Of a DNA stretch of 64,000 nucleotides, positions 55,645-64,000 are shown in pieces. The DNA is from Prostheceraeus crozeri (taxonomy: Eukaryota > Platyhelminthes > Polycladida > Euryleptidae): contig CAJQUW010002158.1 in the NCBI GenBank assembly GCA_907163375.1, forward strand, positions 84,974 through 148,973. Direction: 5' to 3'. The first letter of the stretch is position 1. Every line of letters begins with the position of its first letter. Below the pieces are notes generated by a model. The model worked only from the letters and a program-made list of their open reading frames with translations, searched no databases and was not told the DNA's origin. The position numbers were made by a program, and so were the translations under genes.

Positions 55645-57509
55645 TTGAAATCTGGCAAACTATCTCTTGCCGAAATCGACGAAAGTGCTGGTGACATCTG
55701 GCACTCCTTCGCATGCCCTGTTAATGCCGATGGGACTAAAGTGATTAATTTTGCTGCTTGCCGGAACTGTCGCAAAGTTTTCAAAATTCGAAACGATGAC
55801 GGTAGACATTTAGGAACGTCCAATCTGAGGAGTCATCTCTCAAAGTGTGCGGAGGTATCATCAAGTGACAAAATTATTCCAAGTACAAAGGTCACCCATT
55901 TCTTCATGAATTCACGGCAACGTATGACAGTAAACGAGAAAAATGAGTTAAAGGACTGTTTAGTGAATTACGTCGTCGAAGGCATGAACTCATTCAATTC
56001 AATTGAGCAACAATCTTTGATTAATCTTGTTCAATTTGGCGTTAAAATTGGACAATCGTATCCTAAAGGTTTCAATATGTCGGCTGAATGGATTGGTCGT
56101 AGAACTGTTGCTCGTGCGATGGCCGACAATTATGCCGAAATGAAGGAAGAAATTAAGCTGAAAGTTCAATCTACCAGCTCTATTGCGTTAACTACTGATC
56201 TATGGACTGATATGTACGAAAAAGATCGTACTTGGATGTTTCTGCCGTTTATCTTGACTCTCCGGATGCAACGTCTTTCACTAGAATTGGATTAGCTTGC
56301 AGAGTTTTTCCCGATGTCCCCCATACTGGGGAACACATAAAAACACAAGTAACTTCAGTTTTGAGGGAGTTTGGACTGAGTGATGAAACGCCTATTACAT
56401 CTGACTCCGGCTCTAATATTTTGAAGGCCCTTTCTGACAACGTCAACTTCGTATGTTTTTGCCACAGGTTCCATACATGTTTCACCGATGCGATGAAAGC
56501 TACAATTCAGGAAGACAGTGATTTACGCCTGTTAATTGATGACATGCGTGCTCTGCAGGGATACGTGTCACATGCTGGTGGCATAAATCACCAATTACCT
56601 ATAACCATCAAATCTGCATGCCTTACACGTGGATGGGAAGATATAATACAACTTTTCTATGCGTTTGATGAAAGTTTTGACACTTTGAATGATTTGTTAT
56701 CGAAAAAAGAGCTTCAACACAAGCTTCTTCGTAATAGAACGTTGATTAGCTTGGTCCAGAACTGGATTGCGCCACTACGACAAATATTTCGAGAACTGGA
56801 AACATCGAAGCGACCAGCTCTTCATATGGTGTTAGTTGCGTATTATAAAGTCGAAAAGTACTGTGAGTCAGCCTCAAACAGTCATCCATGTCTTCGCATC
56901 CTTCCAAATATCTGTGGTCCGCTATGGAGAAGAAATATTGGACATCGACTACAACTACACACATGATAGCCGTGTTTCTTCATCCAAATTTGAAATCGTT
57001 ATCTATGATAGCAAACTCATCGTCAACAAAAAGCACTTGGTTAAAAAGTTTTCGTCAAGATATTGAATCAGGAGTAGTGAAACTTGTAAATGACTTGCCC
57101 ATCAATTCTTGTGCACATCCATCCCAGTCCCAATCATCTCCACAAAATAAGAAAGCTAAACTTCACGACGACGGTGAAAAAACTGATGGATTCTTCGATG
57201 ACATGTTTGAAGTTGATGCTAAAACATTGACACCTGAACGCGAAAGAACTGTTGAAGATGAGATTAATGACTATAAGATCATGACAGTCCAAGTGAAACA
57301 TACAAATCCGTTAGATTTCTAGAAGAAAATTCTGACAGATTTCCTATCTTAAATCAACTATCGAGACAGATTTTTATTATCCAGGCATCTTCTGCAGAGA
57401 GTGAAAGACGTTTTTCATGCGCCGGTAACACAGTTACTGAAAAGCGAGGTAGCTTGGGTGGAGAGACTGTTGAAATGCTGGTTCTTTTGAAAACTAACAA
57501 ACGCATATG
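55645..57509 (+). pseudogene. hAT transposase, complete domain set, three frameshifts
   Basis: Frame 1 (to about 56250) has a BED-type finger (CRNCRKVFK ... LRSHLSKC) and ALTTDLWTD with the first catalytic D. Frame 2 (56232-56966) has TSDSGSNILKAL (second D) and the CFCHRFHTC C/H motif inserted in hAT RNase-H folds. Frame 3 (56888-57322) covers the region after the insertion domain. The final block, back in frame 1 (57313-57509), is the C-terminal dimerisation domain: FPILNQLSRQIFIIQASSAE, ERRFSCAGNTVTEKRG and VEMLVLLKTN. Only three indels separate it from an intact protein of about 620 residues. No ATG was found near the start of frame 1, so the first exon may lie upstream (55240-55620). Confidence 0.92.
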
Positions 57510-58638
57510 ACAGTCTTCAGTGATTGAAAGTTGAATAGATAGCTATATATATTTGTATGGAGAGCTTTGTGTGAAATATATGTATTTGTTTTTGAATATA
57601 TCTATACATATAAAGATATCGTTGATTATCAAAATTGACTTTTCTATGCGAGTTCTACGAAAGGAAAATTATAAGCACACAAGCACAAAATATTATGTAA
57701 GGCAGCTTTTAGACTAAACTACATTTAGGTATTTCTGAAAATTGTCATTTTTAAATTTCAAATCGTGTAGTTTTCTGAGAGCCATGGATCTACCGTAATA
57801 TAAAGATAAATATCTATAAAATCGTTTAATATAATAAGCCATATCTTTAATGCATTATAAAATATAAATGTAGGCCTATTCGGTATCGGTACGGTATATA
57901 GAAATTAGAAAACTAAGGAAAATATATGTGCTGTAGGCCTTATTGTTTTACAATACTTTTAGTGTAGGCTACCGACCGATAAGCTACCATAGATGCTATA
58001 GCTCATCATGCATCCTAGAATTCCAATGATCTTCAAATTGTAAACTAAATCTAGGCCTTATTTCTAGCAGACTGGTCATTATTATAAATAAGAAATATTG
58101 GGTAAATACTCGTATGTCCAACGACTGAAACTAAATACCGGTATATACAGCTATAGGTCTATTGAATCAATATTCCTGAAGTTTTAAACCTAAAACCTAA
58201 AACAAAGCCCCATATGCGCACTTGGCTGTTATATATTGGCACTATTGGTCATTTATTGACACATCACGCAGATAAGCTTATGCTAAATATGGATGCGGAT
58301 GCAATTGCGGATCAAGTTATTCCCTGCGGATGGGGTTGCGGATCAAAACTTGTCCCCCTTGCGGATGCGGATACAGTTGCGGATCAAGGATTTTCTATAC
58401 TGCGGATGCGGATGCAGTTGCGGATCAAGAATTTTCTTTCCTGCGGATGCGGATGCAGTTGCGGTTTTAGAAAATCGAATTTTGTCCACCTTTGCAGACA
58501 AGTGCCTTTATTCCATGTGGCATAGTTCCTTCATCCCAATCTTGCTATTTTGTGCTGCGTGTTTAGTGAGAATTGATATAAAGATATTCCCAGATACAAT
58601 TTTTTTGCATTTGAAATTATCTGCTTAACATGTATGTA

Positions 58639-59070
58639 CACTGTAAACCGTAGACCGACAATTATCCTACAAAATCATTGACAAAATCAACCGACGATTG
58701 TCACCTCGAATATCCTGCGATATCCAACGAATATGTAGGTTCTCCGCCGACATCGAAACAGATGCTTTGTAGGAAAATTAACTGAACAAAAACTGTTGAA
58801 TATTGATTGATTTTTTCGATTAGTGATTGCATGACTTTTGAGCAATCTGCATTATTGTGTGGCAAAACCATGATTTATTTTGACATAATTCAATTAACTA
58901 CCTACATTTTTTATAGAAATTAGGCAATAACTCATTGCCATTTATTTTGTCGCTTTTTGTCAGATATTGTAGGTGTTCAGTGGCAATCATCCTACAAGAA
59001 CTAACAATGACTGACAAAATAGATTTTGTAGGATAAATGTCTGTTAATTGTCAGTCAACGGTTTACAGTG
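58639..59070. mobile_element. 432-bp MITE with CACTG ends, related to Repeat A termini
   Basis: Terminal inverted repeats start CACTGTAAACCG (58639) and end CGGTTTACAGTG (59070), continuing inward for about 60 bp with GACAATTA/TAATTGTC and ATCCTACAAAAT/ATTTTGTAGGAT. The flanks TATGTA and TATGTT match at 5 of 6, consistent with the 6-bp duplication seen for Repeat A copy 1. It has no coding capacity. Confidence 0.85.
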
Positions 59071-59850
59071 TATGTTTTACGTTTGAAATTCAAATTTCAA
59101 ATATGATTTTTTATTATTTCTGTGATTTCTAGTTCTGCATCTAACCAGCAATTTTTGAAATTTCTAGCGATATTTTCAGAATCATTTTGCTGTTGGCCTC
59201 AGTGTCTCGATAAAAGTTCACCGAATTGGGTGGTTTCTTCACCTTGAGAAGCTATAAATACTAAAATGTGCGATTAGTGAATGGTTTATAAGTTTTGATG
59301 TCATTTTCCATTTCAAATGCTGATCAAATGGAAGTTTGCTAAAAATTGGAGTTTTTGGACCTTTGACATTCACCTCAGCACATGGATGACATAAACATAA
59401 AAATAATGCTGTCTTTCTGAATCCTTTCAATGCCTTTTCGATTCACTAAATTTATGTTTCCTTTTTTCAAATTGGAATAGCATTGTGGACCCATTTACAT
59501 CTTTTAAATTTAATTTTCATCATTGTCTTTGATTGCGATATTTTTCTCTTTCAGTATCAAGTAGCTAGTGATATCATCACGCTTAAGAAAACACTCTTAT
59601 TTACAAGGCTGAGCATTAAAGAAATAGTAACCTATCGAATTGCTAGTTTAACAAATCTTGCCCCTCCGAGCTTTTCATGACATTGCACCATTAGTGACAT
59701 TATTCATGACATTACCATTTCGTTACATTGCACTATTAGTCAACATAGTGGAATTTAGCTTCATTCATCAATTCATCGTACTTTGGAATCTTATAAATTA
59801 CTTTATTCACCTTTATCGACTCATTCATCTAGCCCTTCATATTTCATTTT
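59071..59850. other. No recognised gene; probable intron or 5' flank of the cysteine-rich gene
   Basis: AT-rich. A pyrimidine tract ending ATTTTTCAG at 59854 just before the ATG suggests a 3' splice site, so the gene may have an upstream exon here or beyond. Confidence 0.4.
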
Positions 59851-59856
59851 TCAGAT

Positions 59857-60411
59857 ATGTATCGTCAATCAAGAATAAATTGCATCACCATTTTCTCCGC
59901 AACCATTGGCCTTGTTATGTCATTTACTGCAATCCCTCCATCACCGAAGACAATGCTGTCTTGCAACAAATTCCTTCGTGACCATAACTTCAGTGAATCA
60001 TCTCCTACCTTTCGACCAACCTGCGACAAAGAATGCAAAGTTGAAGAAGAAACGCAAAGGAAATGTAATTCAAAGTGTCTGCAACCAGCTACTCAATGTC
60101 TCGAAGATTGCAAAACTAACTCAAGCGAATGGTGGTGCTCTCATGACTGTAGGCAGATGCATTACAACTGCCGATCAAAATGTTATTTTCCTTTTCAACA
60201 CGTTCAGATGTGCTGTGAATGGAAATGTAGCCAACTGAATAAATCCAGGCTAGACCAATGCTTCTCAAGATGTAAAGACGTCGATTGCAATCTGTCCTGT
60301 GAAAATGATAGCGATGAAGCGAGCTGTCTAAAGGAGTGTCGACTTTCAAATGCGCAGTCATACCTTAATTGTGACACTCACTGTCAAAAGCCTGATCCAG
60401 GTTGCATGTGA
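59857..60411 (+). CDS. Cysteine-rich, probably secreted protein with ten CxxxC pairs
   Basis: An intact 184-aa frame from ATG 59857. Residues about 8-27 (NCITIFSATIGLVMSFTAI) are hydrophobic and followed by small residues and proline, resembling a signal peptide. The mature part contains ten C-x3-C pairs: CDKEC, CNSKC, CLEDC, CSHDC, CRSKC, CEWKC, CFSRC, CNLSC, CLKEC and CDTHC. They are separated by 4-10 residues and rich in charged amino acids. Successive C-x3-C pairs are the pattern of disulphide-stapled helical hairpins. I know no named family with this arrangement, and no function can be assigned. AATAAA at 60511 could be the polyadenylation signal. A splice acceptor abuts the ATG, so an upstream exon is possible. 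Confidence 0.7.
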   Translation: MYRQSRINCITIFSATIGLVMSFTAIPPSPKTMLSCNKFLRDHNFSESSPTFRPTCDKECKVEEETQRKCNSKCLQPATQCLEDCKTNSSEWWCSHDCRQMHYNCRSKCYFPFQHVQMCCEWKCSQLNKSRLDQCFSRCKDVDCNLSCENDSDEASCLKECRLSNAQSYLNCDTHCQKPDPGCM

Positions 60412-60510
60412 GAATGCAAATTGTCGTCTAATCGGCTGAATCGGAGAGACGCTAAAGGTTTTTGATTGTTGCTTGGTTTGAGATAAGGCGGTACACAATT
60501 GTGCAAGTGG

Positions 60511-60516
60511 AATAAA
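60511..60516 (+). terminator. Possible polyadenylation signal
   Basis: AATAAA about 100 bp after the stop codon of the cysteine-rich gene, just before the Tc1-type element begins. Confidence 0.4.
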
Positions 60517-60526
60517 ACTGAGAATT

Positions 60527-62148
60527 ATACCTTTGCGCTTCCAATTTGGTCAAATGTAATTTCGAATTAGTCTGATTCGTTTCAAGTAATTTCTATTTAG
60601 TCGGTGGAGTCTAAAGTAATTTAATTTCGTCAAAGTAAAAATGCAGTTAGTCAAAGTAAAATCGATCGGTCAAAGTAATCATCAAATTAGTCATAGATAA
60701 TTTAGCTTGTTAAAGTAATTTCAATTTAATCAAAGTAAAATCATTTAATTCCATTTGTATATGTTTTATTCAATCGTATATATCATCTCTACGAATACAT
60801 GCTGGAATGTACTTCATCGCATGAGTCAGAAAACTATTGCACTTCTGAATAGTAACAACCGGTAAACAGTTCTCCAATTCACGCGAAACAACACGAATCC
60901 TTCGCAGTTGTAGATTACCAGGAGAAGTACGATTGTAAATTTCAGCTTGAATATGTGGCTCCGACAAACTTCGTTTCACAGCCGCTTTCAAGCAGGATCC
61001 TGCCATCTCACAAGCATTTAGAAAAGGAGAATTTGTCGGAAGATGTCGAAGACAGCCTTGCTGCTGATTACCGAATCCTGGAGCATCCATGTGAGGCCTG
61101 GCGTTGTCACATAAAACAACGTAGTTACCATTGACAATGTCCATTAATTCACCAAGTTCAACCAAAAAATCACTGAATCTTCCTTTGGTCATTCCGCCAG
61201 CGAAGATGGAATAATGGACAACACCAAGTATGGGACTTACAGCCAAGCAGATGGTGACATTTTGACCTCTTTGTCCTTCCACGATACGAACCGCGCGATC
61301 ACCGCATATGGATCTTCCTTTAGTTCTGGCTGTCCACACATTGCATCCAAACTCATCAAGAAACACCTTGTGTGTATGCAGACCGTCACCCATCATCCAA
61401 TTGGCGAAGACACTTCTCTCTTCCTTTACTTGAGGTGTATTCCACTACACCGGTGGTGCCCGAACATTTTTGAGAGTATAAAACATGCCATCAATTTTCT
61501 TACTGATGCATTGATGACTGACAGCAGGTTTATCGGGTAAGTCCACACGCATTTTCTCCTTGAGCTCTTTGAGTGAGATAGTTGGCTTCTCTTCTATTTT
61601 TGATATCAAATAGGATCTCATTTCATCGTCGAACTTGTGATGTCTTGCCCCTCCTCGATTCTGCCGCTCTACTCTACCGTTCATCATGAAATTAACTATG
61701 ATGTTACGAGCAGTTTGATGGGCAATGGTTAAATTTCTTGCCAACTCTTGATAATCTCGACCTTCAATGAAGGCGTCAACCAAACGTTCGCGATCAACAT
61801 TGTTGATAGTTTGATAAGCTCCCCTCTGCATATTCAGTGATGCCAGATTGACTGCAGATTTTCATTAGAGCCTTTGGTATATATACCTACCGATACCTAC
61901 AGAAACCAGATTGACCAGAATGACACGTTCGCTGAACACTGATCAATATGAAATCACTTTGACTAAATTGATTGTGATTTGCAAAAGCGGGATGACGCAG
62001 TTAGTTACTTTGACGAAATCGTTGCTACTTATCAATGACCAATTTGAAGTTACTTATATTTGCCGAAAATGGATTTACATTGACCAATTAATCTTATTTG
62101 TGCTAAATTGAAACTACTTTTGACCGAACTGAAAATGCAAAGGAGTAC
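60527..62148 (-). mobile_element. IS630/Tc1-type transposon with subterminal repeat arrays
   Basis: The ends match as TAC(T)CCTTTGC...GGTCAAA-GTA (left, 60527 onward; right, reverse complement ending about 62148). Inside both ends are degenerate arrays of AGTAATTT-n-TTTGAC-like units (about 60550-60760 and 61930-62125). Both arrays point inward toward a single minus-strand transposase. Confidence 0.75.
60770..61831 (-). pseudogene. IS630/Tc1-superfamily transposase with one in-frame stop
   Basis: From ATG 61831 the frame gives an HTH domain (RERLVDAFIEGRDYQELARN, ARNIIVNFMMNGRVE) and linker helices. A single TAG after RAPPV follows, then WNTPQVKEERSVFANWM in the same frame. The DDE domain has VFLDEFGCNVWT (first D), YVVLCDNARPH (second D) and LPTNSPFLNACEMAGSCLK (E), with 32 residues between the second D and the E by count. 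It ends at 60770. Only one nonsense mutation is seen, so this is among the youngest elements here. Confidence 0.88.
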
Positions 62149-64000
62149 TTTCGTTGCACCCTCATACTAAAGCTTCTTTCACAGAACTGTTCACTCTATT
62201 AGCCTTTTTTGCCTCCTACTTGTAGCATTTTTAGTAATTATGTAATGCAGTTCTACACAAATCTCACAGTCTCACTTTCGTTTTGATTAGCAGACCTAGT
62301 AGAATGACAACCTGTTGCTTTTAGATTGGCATACAATTGTGAGACAATTAAGACACATCTACAGACATAATAATCAGAAGCAGACAACCTCGATGTTATA
62401 CTTGACTTTGACCATGACCTCAAATTCGTCTTATCTTACCCGGGAACCCCTCCAGTTATTTCAATTTATGAAGAAACCATAATTACTATGATTCTACCTT
62501 CTGTGACTTTTAGTTTCTAGGCCTGTGATACCCAATTCAAGTTTTATCAAAACTTAGCCAAGGGAACATTAAATACTTGACCTTCAATAACAGTGACTTT
62601 TGAAAATCGAGAATTTTGTCAATATCTTCACATTTTTTAAGGCATCTTAATCAATTCAATTCATTTACAGACCATTGCCAAAGTACAAATAAACTTGCAA
62701 CTAACATATAACTCATCCATAAATGCATCTGTGAAATTCAGCTCTTTAGGTCGCAAATAATCGATATTTACTGACCTATGTTTCTCGGAGAAGGGGTAAA
62801 CGATTGAGAAGAAGCATCTAGAAATGGGACAGGATAAATGAATAGATAGATATCTTGCTGAGCAGAAATTGTATTCACTTCTTCAGAAATAGAATGCAAA
62901 AAGGTATACTTCTGTGCGTAAATAACATAGAGTATAATCTGCCAATCCATCGATCATGCACGAACTGTTTGAAGACATCTGCACATGCAATCATGTAGCA
63001 TGCACTTCAATCATAAGCGAGGGCAAAATCAAACAAATTTCGCAAATTCAAATCATCAATTAAAGCCCTTGAGCTTGAGAAACATTTATGCAGTGATCAA
63101 AAGTAAACAAAAGCCAGGGTCTCAATCTAACTACATCTGGTTCCTTGCAGGAACCAACATCATTTGGGATAGCGCATTCACTCCTCTGTTACCCCCAATT
63201 TAATCCGTGAGTGAATCGAGATTTTTGAAAATGCATGCAAATTGCGCATAGTCTGCAACCATCTTAGTCTGCAGAAAAAACATAGTAACTGCCCATCTAA
63301 GTCTGCAAAAGCACCAAAAATAATGTGAAGCATGATGATCTGTGCATTTTAGGATCAAATGCATACACCTTCCCATATTGAGGGTTCACTGGTCCTTTTC
63401 ACCAATTCAGCATCAGTTGTCATCTTTGTTTCTTACAGATGTTACCTATGGAAAACATTTTTGCAATGCATCTTTGGAGAATATATGCTTTCCATACTTT
63501 TGGTTGCATAAAATTGACAGGATTGCTCAATAATCATTTGTGAGTAGTGATTACATGATATGTCATGCCTCTTTTCATGTAGAAAATACATGCATTTGTT
63601 GATGAATAAATGCATGTATGTTAATAATTGCATCACGTGTACCTTGTCAATGGTCCATGAGTGATCTGCATTTTCAAGATGCTCAACTTGGCAAAAAATT
63701 AATTCCTCAATACTTTCCTATGAAGGTCAAATGTTTTAAGTTCCCAATGACAAATTTGATGAAATTTGAATAGTTCATCAGCATACGCTGTAAATCACAT
63801 AGTCCTATTAAAGTATGAATCTGAGTACTAAACAGAAGACTACTAGAATAACCAAACTTAGATTCACAGTTTTAAAACACATTAAAATGCTTCTTTAGTA
63901 CTAATATGATAAAATATCAATACATGACACGACACGAGGTCAATTCAGTTAGTCAGCACACAGCTGGTCGTTGACGGCGATATTTCGATATAATAGACTA
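62149..64000. other. No recognised gene
   Basis: AT-rich sequence to the right edge. Short ORFs (62768-62950 minus, 62985-63203 plus, 63342-63533 plus) show no recognisable domain. Confidence 0.4.

Larger units (their letters stand above)
54882..58494 (+). mobile_element. Full-length hAT transposon with perfect 8-bp target duplication
   Basis: The inverted ends are CAAAGGTGGACAA (54882) and TTGTCCACCTTTG (ending 58494). An exact 8-bp duplication CAGACAAG flanks them (54874-54881, 58495-58502). Inside each end are arrays built from GCGGAT/GCGGTT words (about 54895-55135 and 58290-58465). The 3613-bp element carries one transposase gene. Confidence 0.95.

Overview
The window is animal nuclear DNA: AT-rich (roughly 60-65 % AT by eye), with spliceosomal introns, no operons and almost no host genes. 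Nearly every recognisable coding stretch is a decayed transposable element. Penelope-like elements with GIY-YIG domains, a Crypton, Harbinger, pogo, mariner, Tc1, hAT and piggyBac elements, a RAG1-N-terminus-like transposon and a single-exon class A GPCR all point to an invertebrate metazoan. I favour a marine invertebrate, possibly a deuterostome or mollusc, but the sequence does not settle the phylum.

Likely host genes are few. They are an internal exon of a protein with about four tandem ubiquitin-like folds (423-1331, minus), an orphan class A GPCR (23367-24446, minus), and a cysteine-rich protein with ten CxxxC pairs (59857-60411, plus). An intronless Myb/SANT regulator (29174-30762, minus) has been broken by two later insertions. 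A second, two-exon Myb/SANT gene (40008-40906, minus) faces a Harbinger nuclease remnant and probably belongs to that element.

Layout. 0-6.5 kb: Ubl exon, an exact 130-bp tandem duplication, a non-LTR retrotransposon split by a 994-bp element with CACTG ends (Repeat A), and the tail of a second LINE. 6.8-8.9 kb: a Penelope-like remnant and a Penelope element flanked by 427-bp inverted copies of its own 3' end. 12.6-16.9 kb: an inverted pair of related segments enclosing Repeat A copy 2 and a piggyBac element. 20-22 kb: a hammerhead-like tail, Repeat A copy 3 and a Tc1 remnant. 23-27 kb: GPCR and a pogo element. 28-31 kb: hairpins, small MITEs and the Myb pseudogene. 33-37.8 kb: three Penelope elements among (AT)n tracts, with a mariner inserted. 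38-41 kb: Crypton and Harbinger. 41-45 kb: foldback elements, a fifth Penelope element and a hAT MITE with GGAGTC arrays. 46.7-50.4 kb: the RAG1-N-terminus-like transposon. 51.9-54.7 kb: a large inverted repeat. 54.9-58.5 kb: a full-length hAT with a perfect 8-bp target duplication. 60.5-62.1 kb: an IS630/Tc1-type element.

Two things stand out. (1) The 3.66-kb transposon at 46729-50392 has about 350-bp terminal inverted repeats and a 4-bp target duplication. It joins a domain with the RAG1 N-terminal CxxC order to an RNase-H-like transposase, and its ends resemble V(D)J recombination signals. (2) At least six hammerhead-ribozyme-like motifs lie in or near Penelope-like tails. Across them core positions 3 and 8 change together (C-G, U-A, G-C), a natural covariation that would support the tertiary pair of the active ribozyme fold.
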